From RBG-16-34-14 sp963798865 (GTDB lineage: Bacteria; Bacteroidota; Ignavibacteria; Ignavibacteriales; Ignavibacteriaceae), in NCBI GenBank assembly GCA_963798865.1, contig CAWCVZ010000004.1, positions 1,302,001-1,366,000 on the forward strand: a DNA stretch of 64,000 bases, given 5' to 3'. The notes beneath the pieces were generated by a model. It was not told where the DNA came from. It did no database searches and was given only the letters and a program-made list of their open reading frames with translations. Position numbers and translations under genes: made by a program. Below, in pieces: positions 45,756 to 54,186 of the stretch (position 1 is its first letter; each line of letters opens with the position of its first letter).

Positions 45756-45856
45756 TGAATGAATGAGCGACTGAATGAATGAATGAATGAATGATTTACA
45801 ATAAACTAAAACAAGTTTAAAAACAAATTTCCAATTCATCCATTCAACTATTCATT
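45756..45856. repeat. TGAA/TTCA inverted tetranucleotide repeat
   Basis: A run of TGAA units (45756-45795) faces a TTCA-type arm at 45834-45856 (attcatccattcaactattc and on). It lies between the Memo and AMMECR1 genes and is related to the element at 44771-44860. The Memo gene is therefore bracketed by two such elements. It overlaps the last codons of the AMMECR1 gene. Confidence 0.55.
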
Positions 45857-46416
45857 TTCTTTTCATCATCTGAAAAAACCACAGCAGTAAAAACCTGCAG
45901 ATTTAATTTTTGAATTTTCCATGTATCGGGAAGAAGTCCCCCTTTTTCACACAAAGCAGAAAGAAAATGATCCCGTAAAAAATTATTTGCAACTGCAACC
46001 TGCGGCAGAAGAACAGCCCTGAGATATCCTTCGTCCAGTATCAATCCATGTTTGCCGATAATTATTTCATCATAGTCTTTTATTTTTTGCGGGGGAGACA
46101 GAATGGAAATTTCTATTTTAATTTTTTCAAATTCTTCTTTAGATAAGGGCATAAACCTCGGATCAGAAAAAGCAGCCTGTTTAGCAGCTTCACATACTGT
46201 TTCATATAAAGTTGCTTTTGTAAAAATGTAACCTATGCAGCCTCTCAATTCACCATTTAATTTTAAAGTAACAAATGCTCCAAGTTTTAGTTTCAGGAAA
46301 GGATATTGTTCGTAATCAATTAGAGAGCGAGGTGCTTTTTCAAATAATCTTTTTATAGATTCTTTGGCAGCTAATAACAGCACCCCTTTTTCTCTGTCTG
46401 TTATTTCCATAAGCAT
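45844..46416 (-). CDS. AMMECR1-family protein (AmmeMemoRadiSam system protein A)
   Basis: 190 residues. Signature LRGCIGYI with the conserved RGCIG motif at about 59-63, preceded by KLGAFVTLKLNGE. FSDPRFMPLS and IEISILSPP are also family-typical. Co-directional with the Memo gene, 143 bases apart. Biochemical function unknown in bacteria. In this lineage the trio may act on a modified cofactor or peptide; that is inference only. Confidence 0.9.
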   Translation of the reverse strand: MLMEITDREKGVLLLAAKESIKRLFEKAPRSLIDYEQYPFLKLKLGAFVTLKLNGELRGCIGYIFTKATLYETVCEAAKQAAFSDPRFMPLSKEEFEKIKIEISILSPPQKIKDYDEIIIGKHGLILDEGYLRAVLLPQVAVANNFLRDHFLSALCEKGGLLPDTWKIQKLNLQVFTAVVFSDDEKKMNS

Positions 46417-46431
46417 TCTAACAGAACCTTT

Positions 46432-47262
46432 CTATTCTTTTAAAGAATATACAAGCAGCTCTGTTTTTTCTTTAAGTAAAAAAATAAGATCATCTTTAGT
46501 AAAAAAGGAATCCGGAACCAGGTTTTTTACTCCACTGTTAAGTTCCTCTTCAAAAATAACTTTTCTTTTATCAATATCAACAGCTTTAAATATATTTTTC
46601 ATTTCATTACCGTTATTGTTGATTTTATGATAGCTAAATAACAGCAGATTCTTAATAAAAATATAATCAATCTTTCCGGAGATAAGATTGAGATTTTTTT
46701 CATCAGATAAAATTTTTTTTACTATCTCAGCATTTTCCGTCTCCGGAAAAAATTGTCTTGTAAAATGATATCCTTCAGTATTTTCTTCTTTTAAAACCTT
46801 TTCTTTTATTGAATTTATTTGCCCGGCATTTTCGCCAATATCTTCAGTTAGTTCACCGGTTTTATAATTCAGCTTAAAATAATTTCTGCTGTCAAATTTT
46901 TCCTTAAAGCAAAAAAGTTCCTCCTTATAAATAAAAAGAAAAATGCAGTCCTCATTTCTCCATAAAATATCTCGACTGATGATATCAAAAGCAATTATAC
47001 CGCGATGCTGCGGCATATCCGGCTTTCTGAATTTGTGAAAGAAAATTATATCATCATAAACATTTTCTATCCCGATCCAGAATTTTTCTTCGATCACTAA
47101 TTTGTTAAAAATTTTCTTCCCTGAATTAATGTCAATACAACTGAAAAAAACTTCCTTTAACTCAGGATCTCTTTCTTCAATTACAAGTTTACCATTTTCA
47201 GTTGGAAGGAGTCGCCAGATTTGTTTTTTGTTTGAGAAGGAATAAAGTCTTTTAATTTTCAT
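46432..47262 (-). CDS. DUF4905-like protein
   Basis: 276 residues, beta-rich, without signal peptide or membrane span. The start IKRLYSFSNKKQIWRLLPTENG and the pattern IVFDIISRDILWRNEDC-like AFDIISRDILW resemble DUF4905 proteins of Bacteroidota, which look like short beta-propeller relatives. No catalytic residues can be named. It overlaps no gene and lies 16 bases above the AMMECR1 start, so it may be in that transcript. Function unknown. Confidence 0.6.
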   Translation of the reverse strand: MKIKRLYSFSNKKQIWRLLPTENGKLVIEERDPELKEVFFSCIDINSGKKIFNKLVIEEKFWIGIENVYDDIIFFHKFRKPDMPQHRGIIAFDIISRDILWRNEDCIFLFIYKEELFCFKEKFDSRNYFKLNYKTGELTEDIGENAGQINSIKEKVLKEENTEGYHFTRQFFPETENAEIVKKILSDEKNLNLISGKIDYIFIKNLLLFSYHKINNNGNEMKNIFKAVDIDKRKVIFEEELNSGVKNLVPDSFFTKDDLIFLLKEKTELLVYSLKE

Positions 47263-47321
47263 TTAGATGCTTGTTTACTTCCCTCATTACAAATGACATT
47301 AACCTTTTTAGCTGAATAATT

Positions 47322-48698
47322 TCATATCTGTTCAAATTGTGCAGTGAAATGCCTGAGCATCGGAGCTTCGTAAGTAATCTTATATCCTTTAAGAGAATTT
47401 CTGTTCTTGAAAACCTCAAGAATAATTTCAAGCACATAATCAATATGGCTTTGAGTATAAACTCTTCTTGGAATTGCAAGCCTTACCAGCTCCATTGGCG
47501 GGGGAATTAATTTTTTATTTTCATCATACTTACCAAACATAACACTGCCAATTTCAACTCCTCTTATTCCCCCTTCAATATATAAAGCGCAAACAATTGA
47601 TTGACCGGGAAATTGTCCGGGAGGAACATCCGGAAGAAACCGCTTGGCATCTATATAAATTGCATGTCCGCCCGGCGGTTCAATAATAGGAACTCCGGCA
47701 GCAACAAGTTTTTCGCCAAGATATTCTACACTTCTTATTCTATATTGAAGATAATGTTCATCGAGAACTTCATCCAGTCCCTGTGCAATTGCTTCCAGAT
47801 CGCGTCCGGCGAGACCTCCATAAGTAGGAAAACCTTCTGTAACAATTAAAAGATTCCGGCATTTCATTGCAAGATCAGGATCATTCATTGCAAGGAAACC
47901 GCCGATATTTGCAAGACCATCTTTCTTCGCACTCATTGTTGCCCCATCGGCATAGGAAAACATTTCCTGAGCAATTTCAAGTAAAGATTTATCAGCGTAA
48001 CCTTTCTCCCTTTTCTTAATAAAGAAAGCATTTTCAGCAAAGCGGCATGCATCAATGAATAGAGGAATATTATATTTTTTACAAATCTTTTTAACTTCTT
48101 TTATATTCTCCATCGAAACCGGCTGACCTCCGCCGGAATTATTTGTAACAGTCAACATACAAAGAGGAATATTTTCCGCACCTTTTTCTTTTATGAATGA
48201 TTCAAGTTTTTCAACATCCATATTTCCTTTAAAGTCTGCCCTGATTTCCGGATGCTTCCCGGTTTCATTTAGAAGATCAACTGCTTCTGCGCCTGTAAAT
48301 TCAATGTTAGCTCTTGTAGTATCGAAGTGAGTATTATTTGGAAAATATTTTCCTTTTCCGCCGGTAATTGTAAATAATATTTTCTCTGATGCTCTGCCCT
48401 GGTGTGTGGGAATAATATATTTCAAACGGGTGATTTTATTTACAGCATCTTCAAACCTGTAAAAGCTTTTTGAACCGGCGTAAGATTCATCTCCATCCAT
48501 TATGCCTGCCCACTGTTTGGAGCTCATAGCTGATGTTCCGCTGTCGGTTAAAAGATCAATTAATACATCTTCAGCGCGAATAAGAAACGGATTATAACCG
48601 GCATCTTTTAAAAGCTTTTCCCTTTCTTCTTTGGATGTAAACTTTATTGGTTCAACTGATTTGATTTTGAAGGGTTCAATAATTGTTTTTGTCTGCAT
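47322..48698 (-). CDS. tnaA: Tryptophanase
   Basis: Pyridoxal-phosphate lyase that breaks tryptophan to indole, pyruvate and ammonia. 458 residues. The PLP lysine is K259 in MSAKKDG. Two positions separate it from the close relative tyrosine phenol-lyase. The residue in FDTTR is Asp (D126), where phenol-lyase has Thr. The C-terminal LRHFTA has His (H450), where phenol-lyase has Phe. GGIRGVEIG also follows the tryptophanase pattern rather than the Arg-containing phenol-lyase one. No tnaC leader or tnaB permease is nearby. Confidence 0.93.
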   Translation of the reverse strand: MQTKTIIEPFKIKSVEPIKFTSKEEREKLLKDAGYNPFLIRAEDVLIDLLTDSGTSAMSSKQWAGIMDGDESYAGSKSFYRFEDAVNKITRLKYIIPTHQGRASEKILFTITGGKGKYFPNNTHFDTTRANIEFTGAEAVDLLNETGKHPEIRADFKGNMDVEKLESFIKEKGAENIPLCMLTVTNNSGGGQPVSMENIKEVKKICKKYNIPLFIDACRFAENAFFIKKREKGYADKSLLEIAQEMFSYADGATMSAKKDGLANIGGFLAMNDPDLAMKCRNLLIVTEGFPTYGGLAGRDLEAIAQGLDEVLDEHYLQYRIRSVEYLGEKLVAAGVPIIEPPGGHAIYIDAKRFLPDVPPGQFPGQSIVCALYIEGGIRGVEIGSVMFGKYDENKKLIPPPMELVRLAIPRRVYTQSHIDYVLEIILEVFKNRNSLKGYKITYEAPMLRHFTAQFEQI

Positions 48699-48914
48699 AA
48701 TTCATTTCTAAAAATTCAATGTTCAAATTTAGCAAATACTTTGCTTAAAAAATGAAATGGGTTTTTCATGTCAAATCTCAAAAAAAAATAAAAATATTCA
48801 TTTTCGATCTTGCATTTCCTGCCTTTATATTTTTCTTCTATATTTCTTGCCTTTTGAAAAAACTATAAATAAGTTTTTATCGTTACTTACCTTAAACTTT
48901 ATTAAGGAGTCAAA

Positions 48915-49736
48915 ATGGATAATTTTGAACAGAACTCTGAAACTTCAACAGTGCAGCCTGAAGAGGAACTATCTCACACCGATAAAATGACCGGAATCTT
49001 TACTGAACCTTCTGCAACATTTGAAAAGATTGCAAGGTTTCCGGTTAAAACAATTGATTGGCTGCTTCCGATAATGCTTCTCCTGCTTGTTATTTCTTTA
49101 ACTCAAATATTAGTAATGAGCAATGAGGAAATTTATTTCCAGGCAAAACAAAAACAAGAACAGCAGCTGCAAAAAACTTTTGATCAGATGGTTGAAAAAG
49201 GACAGATGACAAGAGAACAGGCTGATCAGCAAATTGAAAAAGCAAGAGAAAGAATGGAAATGGGTCGTGGACCCCTCCGCTGGATTTTTCAAACTGTAAG
49301 TATTTTCATCTTCGGGTTTATAGTTTATTTAATTGTGGTTTTAATTTATTTTTTATTTGCCAAATTTGCTTTCAAAGGCAATGGCGGGTTTACATCAGCT
49401 TTAGTTGGAAGCGGTTTAACAGCTTACATAAGTATGATCCAGGTTGTTCTTACTGCAATCCTTGCACTTGCATTCGGCAGATTAATGAGTGACTTAAGTA
49501 TCTCCTCTTTTGCCAGTTTAGATAAATCAACTATAACAGGATGGATACTTGGTAAAATTGATCCATTCTCCATTTGGGCATATTCGATTACAAGTATCGG
49601 ACTTTCAAAAATGTTCAGGTCAAATTCAGCAGCAAAATATTTTATACTGGTTTTCAGTGTGTGGATTTTAGGATCATTGCTTCTGTGGGGAATTGGAAAA
49701 GTTGTTCCATTCCTTGGATTTTTGTCAAGTATGTAA
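48915..49736 (+). CDS. Yip1-domain membrane protein
   Basis: 273 residues. The N-terminal cytosolic ~40 residues contain MTGIFTEPSATFEKIARFP, the usual lead-in of bacterial YIP1 family proteins. The protein has about five membrane spans (about 47-68, then from 135 on) with a long Gln/Glu/Lys-rich coiled-coil loop between the first two. Function unknown; envelope-related roles are proposed for the family. Monocistronic, with AAGGAG before the ATG and a bidirectional terminator after it. Confidence 0.8.
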   Translation: MDNFEQNSETSTVQPEEELSHTDKMTGIFTEPSATFEKIARFPVKTIDWLLPIMLLLLVISLTQILVMSNEEIYFQAKQKQEQQLQKTFDQMVEKGQMTREQADQQIEKARERMEMGRGPLRWIFQTVSIFIFGFIVYLIVVLIYFLFAKFAFKGNGGFTSALVGSGLTAYISMIQVVLTAILALAFGRLMSDLSISSFASLDKSTITGWILGKIDPFSIWAYSITSIGLSKMFRSNSAAKYFILVFSVWILGSLLLWGIGKVVPFLGFLSSM

Positions 49737-49743
49737 AAATTAT

Positions 49744-49763
49744 AGGCTCACATTTGTGAGCCT
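49744..49763. terminator. Bidirectional terminator between yip1 and oxyR
   Basis: A perfect 9-bp palindrome (AGGCTCACA against TGTGAGCCT, two bases between the arms) with T-rich sequence on both sides (TCATTTT on the plus strand, ATAATTTTT on the minus strand). It lies in the 32-base gap between the two convergent stops. Confidence 0.8.
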
Positions 49764-49768
49764 TCATT

Positions 49769-50701
49769 TTAAATTTCCACAACATTTTTTGCTTTTATTC
49801 CCGGGTTAAAAGGAATCGTTGAAATTATTTCTTCCTTCAACTGTTCAAGCAGCTTATTCCGTGCGAAATTATTTCCGACAATTATACTTATTTCACGAAC
49901 CGGTTTTGGATTTCTAAATTCTCTTATATTTTTTTTCTGAGAAGGTTTAAGATTTAAAAGAGCAAGATGAGGTATAATTGTTATTCCCTCATATTTATCA
50001 ACCAGGTTAATAAGAGTTTCAATACTTCCCGCTTCATAATGAAGATTTTGTGTTTCTGAATCTTTCATCTTTAATTCGCACAGGTTTATTATCTGGCTGC
50101 GCAGACAATGTCCTTCTTCCAATAACCATAGTCGTTTCAGGTTAATCATCTGGGGCAGCAAATATTTTTTATTGGGGAGATCTTCTTCCTGAGAACTATA
50201 AACAAAAAATTCCTCATAGAACAAAGGATATTCTTTTATAAAATTTTCTTTTAATGGAGTTGCAACTAATCCAACATCAAGGTCACCGGTTTTTATATGA
50301 GAAATAATTTCATCAGTAATCATTTCTTTAATAAAGATTTTAAGATGAGGATATTTCCTGATAAAATTTTTCAAAAAAAGCGGAAGCAGGTAAGGTGCAA
50401 GAGTAGGGATAATTCCAAGATGGAGTTCGCCGGTAATTTCTCCTTTAATCTCTGCAGCAAAATCTTTAAGCCGTTTCGCTTCAGTAAGAACCTGCTTTAT
50501 CCGGATAATAAATTCTTCACCTTCTTTAGTTGGAGTTACAGGCTGTTTACTCCGGTTAAAAATTTTTATTTCAAGCTCATCCTCAAGCTTTTTTATCATC
50601 ATGCTTAAAGTTGCCTGGGTTACAAAACATTTTTCTGCTGCTTTTGCAAAATGCCTGTGTCTGTCCACTGCTATCACATATTCAAGCTGCTGTAAATTCA
50701 T
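49769..50701 (-). CDS. oxyR: Hydrogen-peroxide sensor OxyR (LysR family)
   Basis: 310 residues. LysR-type helix-turn-helix at ~1-60 and a peroxide-sensing domain at ~90-300. The redox cysteines fall at C199 and C208 in GHCLRSQIINLC, the same spacing and positions as in E. coli OxyR. On oxidation they form a disulfide and the protein activates peroxide defence genes. It is divergent from a terminator-ended, ORF-free interval at 50702-50871 and then small redox genes. Autoregulation from that interval is likely. Confidence 0.92.
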   Translation of the reverse strand: MNLQQLEYVIAVDRHRHFAKAAEKCFVTQATLSMMIKKLEDELEIKIFNRSKQPVTPTKEGEEFIIRIKQVLTEAKRLKDFAAEIKGEITGELHLGIIPTLAPYLLPLFLKNFIRKYPHLKIFIKEMITDEIISHIKTGDLDVGLVATPLKENFIKEYPLFYEEFFVYSSQEEDLPNKKYLLPQMINLKRLWLLEEGHCLRSQIINLCELKMKDSETQNLHYEAGSIETLINLVDKYEGITIIPHLALLNLKPSQKKNIREFRNPKPVREISIIVGNNFARNKLLEQLKEEIISTIPFNPGIKAKNVVEI

Positions 50702-50871
50702 AATTATAGTTTATATCTATATCGTTATAGAAAATATCAGTTTGAGTTATCATAACTAAATTAAGAGATTAGCAACAGAATTAAAAACTAACATAGAATC
50801 AATTTAATTTTCTATCGTAGGTAGTCTTAAGGTGGTAAGTTGCCGGTCGTAAAAAACCCGGCAACTTTTTT
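50702..50871 (+). ncRNA. Candidate small RNA divergent from oxyR
   Basis: No ATG-started ORF exists on the plus strand here. Yet a strong intrinsic terminator stands at 50837-50871: a 10-bp stem AAGTTGCCGG/CCGGCAACTT followed by T6. A terminator with no gene before it implies a short transcript that starts in the oxyR promoter region, like OxyS in enterobacteria. The 5' end is not determined. An attenuator of the downstream gene at 50977 is the main alternative. Confidence 0.5.
50837..50871 (+). terminator. Intrinsic terminator in the oxyR-VOC intergenic region
   Basis: Stem AAGTTGCCGG/CCGGCAACTT (10 bp), loop of 11, then TTTTTT on the plus strand. On the minus strand there is no T-run, so it acts in the plus direction. 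Confidence 0.85.
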
Positions 50872-50976
50872 ATTTTAAATTATAATTTCTTTTAATTATG
50901 TTTTAATTATATATCAACTATTATTCCTGAAAAAATAATTCATCTGAAATCGTATATAATTAATTGAGGTATTCAA

Positions 50977-51363
50977 ATGGATTTAAAAAGAAATGTTGTG
51001 GGCTGGTTTGAAATACCGGTTTCAAATATGGATCGTGCAGTAAAATTTTATGAAACTGTTTTAGATTTAAAACTTGAACGACATAACCTGGGTGAACTAG
51101 ATATGGCATGGTTCCCATCGGGAGATTTGCCCGGTTCACCCGGAACACTTGTTTATCATAAAGAATTTTATAAACCCTCATCCGATGGTGTACTGATTTA
51201 TTTTACTTCTCAATCCGGCAATTTAAATAATGAGCTTAACAAAGTTGAAAAAGCCGGAGGAAAAATTCTTAATCCTAAAAAACTAATTGCAGAGGATATT
51301 GGTTACATGGGTTTGTTCAATGATTCTGAGGGCAACAGGATTGCAATTCATTCCAGACAATAA
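50977..51363 (+). CDS. VOC-superfamily (glyoxalase-like) protein
   Basis: 128 residues, two paired beta-alpha-beta units. It begins VVGWFEIPVSNMDRAVKFYE, the standard opening of this fold, and ends GNRIAIHS. Metal ligands typical of glyoxalase I are not all evident, so the reaction is unknown. It starts a plus-strand run of small redox and stress genes (to ~53975), and the next gene is 29 bases away. Confidence 0.85.
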   Translation: MDLKRNVVGWFEIPVSNMDRAVKFYETVLDLKLERHNLGELDMAWFPSGDLPGSPGTLVYHKEFYKPSSDGVLIYFTSQSGNLNNELNKVEKAGGKILNPKKLIAEDIGYMGLFNDSEGNRIAIHSRQ

Positions 51364-51392
51364 AAATTATAAAAAATATTTAGGGAAAAAAT

Positions 51393-52013
51393 ATGAACAA
51401 CACTGATAAAAGGGTTGATGCCTATATTGAAAAATCCCAGCCATTCGCGAAACCCATCCTAAAAAAATTGAGAGAATTAATCCACAAAGGAAACCCTGAT
51501 GTTGAGGAAACTATAAAATGGGGTATGCCTTCATTCGATTATAAAGGACCTTTTTGCAGCTTTGCAAGTTTTAAGGAACATGCTGCATTTGGCTTCTGGA
51601 AATATCAGCTTTTTAAAGATCCGGATAATTATCTCCAGGATATTTCCAATAAAGGCGGCAATGCAATGGGCAACTTTGGAAGAATAACCAGTTTAAAAGA
51701 TTTACCTCCCGATAAAGTGATAATTGATTTTGTTAAGCAGGCAAAAAAAATAAATGATGACGGAATTAAACTTCAGCCAAAACAAAAAAAACCTAAAGCT
51801 GAATTGGTTGTTCCCGACTATCTGCAAAATGTATTGAAGAAAAATAAAAAAGCAGAGAAAAATTTTAATAACTTTAGCTACTCACACAAAAAAGAATATA
51901 TTGAGTGGATTGCCGAAGCAAAAACAGATGATACAAAAAATAAACGTATTGAAACTGCAATTGAGTGGATATCTGAGGGTAAATCAAGAAACTGGAAATA
52001 CATGAAGAAATGA
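51393..52013 (+). CDS. YdeI/OmpD-associated-family protein with DUF1801 domain
   Basis: 206 residues. The N-terminal DUF1801 domain (EETIKWGMPSFDYKGPFCSF, about 38-57) is followed by a C-terminal YdeI-type helical tail (FNNFSYSHKKEYIEWI, ETAIEWISEG). Members have been linked to cationic-peptide resistance or to frataxin-like iron handling, without a settled reaction. An AGGGAA-type ribosome site precedes the ATG. Probably co-transcribed with the VOC gene. Confidence 0.82.
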   Translation: MNNTDKRVDAYIEKSQPFAKPILKKLRELIHKGNPDVEETIKWGMPSFDYKGPFCSFASFKEHAAFGFWKYQLFKDPDNYLQDISNKGGNAMGNFGRITSLKDLPPDKVIIDFVKQAKKINDDGIKLQPKQKKPKAELVVPDYLQNVLKKNKKAEKNFNNFSYSHKKEYIEWIAEAKTDDTKNKRIETAIEWISEGKSRNWKYMKK

Positions 52014-52048
52014 ATTTCTATAGAATGTAAAATGTAAAAGAAAAAAAT

Positions 52049-52894
52049 ATGATGCGAAGTATTAAAAAAATTATTAAAGCTGTTGATGAACCGATGGAAG
52101 GATTATCCACATACAGAGCATTTCCCAATAGAGGAGTAAATCAAATAGATCCTTTTCTTCTGCTTAATCATCACGGACCACAGGATTTTCCTCCTGGAAA
52201 TAAGGGGCTGCCATTTGGGCCTCATCCGCACAGAGGATTTGAAACACTAACTTTTATTTTAAAAGGAGATGTCGTTCATAGTGATTCAAGCGGAGGTAAA
52301 AGTGTAATAACATCTGGCGGAATCCAGTGGATGACTGCGGGAAGCGGAATTATTCATTCGGAAAATTCTTCTGATGAATTTAAACATAAGGGCGGGTTAG
52401 AAGAAGTTCTGCAACTGTGGATAAATCTTCCTTCAAAGTTAAAAATGTCTCCACCGAAATATATCGGACTTCAAAAAGATGAAATCCCGAAACTAAGATT
52501 TGATAATGATAAGGTAACCATTAATCTTATCTCAGGGAAATGGGATGGTGCTTCAGGAGCAATTAATTCTTTAACTGGTGTCTTCACTTCATTCATTGAA
52601 ATGAAAAGTAAAGGTGTTTTGGATCTTAATGTTGATAAGGAAAGAAATATTCTTCTTTACATAGTTGATGGTAAGATAAAAATTAACAACGATACTGCTG
52701 ATAAACTTTTTTTAGTTGAATTCAATAATGATGAAGAGCAAATAAAAATCGAAGCAATAGAAGACTCAATAATAATTTTCTGCCATGGAAAACCATTAAA
52801 TGAGCCTGTGGTATCTTACGGACCTTTTGTTATGAATACCGAAGATGAAATAAAACAGGCAATGATTGATTATCAGTCCGGAAAATTTGGTTGA
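52049..52894 (+). CDS. Pirin-family cupin protein
   Basis: 281 residues, two cupin barrels. The metal-binding residues are in HPHRGFETLT (two His and a Glu), with a third His in GSGIIHSE. The N-terminal RAFPNRGVNQIDPF and PFLLLNHHGP are typical. Bacterial pirins can act as quercetin dioxygenases or as regulators of central metabolism; which applies here is unknown. It lies 35 bases after the YdeI-like gene. Confidence 0.9.
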   Translation: MMRSIKKIIKAVDEPMEGLSTYRAFPNRGVNQIDPFLLLNHHGPQDFPPGNKGLPFGPHPHRGFETLTFILKGDVVHSDSSGGKSVITSGGIQWMTAGSGIIHSENSSDEFKHKGGLEEVLQLWINLPSKLKMSPPKYIGLQKDEIPKLRFDNDKVTINLISGKWDGASGAINSLTGVFTSFIEMKSKGVLDLNVDKERNILLYIVDGKIKINNDTADKLFLVEFNNDEEQIKIEAIEDSIIIFCHGKPLNEPVVSYGPFVMNTEDEIKQAMIDYQSGKFG

Positions 52895-52979
52895 TCATAT
52901 TAAGGAATTTGCTTCACCAAAATATTGTTAAGAGGTTTTGTAATTTTGGATTCAGAATTTTTTCCCGAAAGGAATTACA

Positions 52980-53975
52980 ATGACATACATCCCTTCTCCT
53001 TCCCGTTATGAAAATATTAATTACAAACGCTGCGGCAGAAGCGGTTTAAAGCTTCCTCCAATTTCACTCGGACTCTGGTACAACTTCGGCGGCTTTGATG
53101 TTTTTGAAAACAGCCGTGCAATGATCCGCCGCGCTTTTGATTTAGGAATTACACACTTTGATCTGGCAAATAATTATGGTCCTCCTTATGGTTCAGCTGA
53201 AGAAAATTTCGGACGCATCTTTCAAAAAGATTTAAAGCCATTCAGAGATGAATTAATTATTTCTACTAAAGCAGGATGGGATATGTGGCCGGGACCTTAC
53301 GGAAACTTTGGTTCCAGGAAATATTTAATTGCAAGCCTTGATCAAAGCTTAAAAAGAATGGGGTTAGATTATGTTGATATTTTTTATCATCACCGGCCCG
53401 ATTATGATACTCCGCTTGAAGAAACAATGGGTGCGCTTGAACAAATAGTGAGAAGCGGAAGAGCACTCTATGTCGGAGTTTCTCAGTACAATCCTGAATA
53501 CACAAAAAAAGCCGCTGAGATTTTAAGGGATATGGGAATTCGTTTGCTTATTCATCAACCGAATTATAATATGTTTGACAGGTGGATCGAACAGGGGCTT
53601 CTCAGTGTCCTATCTGAAGAAGGTATTGGCAGTATTGTGTTTTCTCCTCTTGCCCAGGGAATACTTACAGATAAATATTTAAAGGATATTCCCAAAGATT
53701 CACGGGCCGGAAAAGAACATTTAATATATTTTCAATCCGACAGAATTACTGAAGATGTTTTGAAAAAAGTAAGAAGACTTAATGATCTTGCAAAGCAAAG
53801 GAATCAATCTTTAGCGCAAATGTCTTTAGCGTGGGTATTAAGACAGCCGGCTGTTACATCTGCTCTTATTGGTGCAAGCAAAGTTTCTCAGATTGAAGAT
53901 GCAGTTGGGACACTACAAAATTTAAATTTCAACAATGATGAGCTGAATGGAATAGAAAAAATTCTTCATTCTTAA
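52980..53975 (+). CDS. Aldo/keto reductase, YghZ/GPR type
   Basis: 331 residues, TIM barrel, NADPH-dependent. FDLANNYGPPYGSAEENFG at ~58-76 is the hallmark of the glyceraldehyde-3-phosphate reductase (YghZ) subgroup and includes the catalytic Asp and Tyr. The catalytic Lys is in ISTKAGW and the His in YHHRP. Such enzymes detoxify methylglyoxal and other aldehydes. Position next to VOC and pirin genes suggests a carbonyl/oxidative stress group downstream of oxyR. It has its own GAAAGG ribosome site. Confidence 0.92.
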   Translation: MTYIPSPSRYENINYKRCGRSGLKLPPISLGLWYNFGGFDVFENSRAMIRRAFDLGITHFDLANNYGPPYGSAEENFGRIFQKDLKPFRDELIISTKAGWDMWPGPYGNFGSRKYLIASLDQSLKRMGLDYVDIFYHHRPDYDTPLEETMGALEQIVRSGRALYVGVSQYNPEYTKKAAEILRDMGIRLLIHQPNYNMFDRWIEQGLLSVLSEEGIGSIVFSPLAQGILTDKYLKDIPKDSRAGKEHLIYFQSDRITEDVLKKVRRLNDLAKQRNQSLAQMSLAWVLRQPAVTSALIGASKVSQIEDAVGTLQNLNFNNDELNGIEKILHS

Positions 53976-54049
53976 GTAGTGCAAATCACAAATCAATCTT
54001 AATTTTTTTGAGACGTAAAATATGCGGGATAAAATTTTTCTCTCCTCTA

Positions 54050-54078
54050 TTGACACTTATTTTTTTCTAATGTAGTTT
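54050..54078 (+). promoter_or_regulatory. Candidate promoter of the 54187-61187 operon
   Basis: TTGACA at 54050-54055, 17 bases, then TAGTTT (part of TAGTTTCG, resembling the TAnnTTTG box of Bacteroidota). The predicted transcript would have a leader of about 100 bases ending in GGAGGTGA (54177-54184) just before the first ATG. Confidence 0.4.
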
Positions 54079-54186
54079 CGGTTCCAATTAAGGGGCAAAT
54101 TCTTTTCTTAGATGTAGTTCAGTTTAGAGATTAAAATAATTCCCTGGTCCAAAGATTAATTAATTTATCCTTGGTGGAGGTGAAAG

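Noticed and set aside
47322..48698. Tyrosine phenol-lyase instead of tryptophanase
   Set aside because: Asp in FDTTR, His in LRHFTA and the GGIRGVEIG stretch follow tryptophanase at the positions that distinguish the two enzymes.
48757..48990. 77-codon plus-strand ORF before the Yip1 gene
   Set aside because: It overlaps the Yip1 start in another frame, is AT-rich low-complexity sequence and has no ribosome site.
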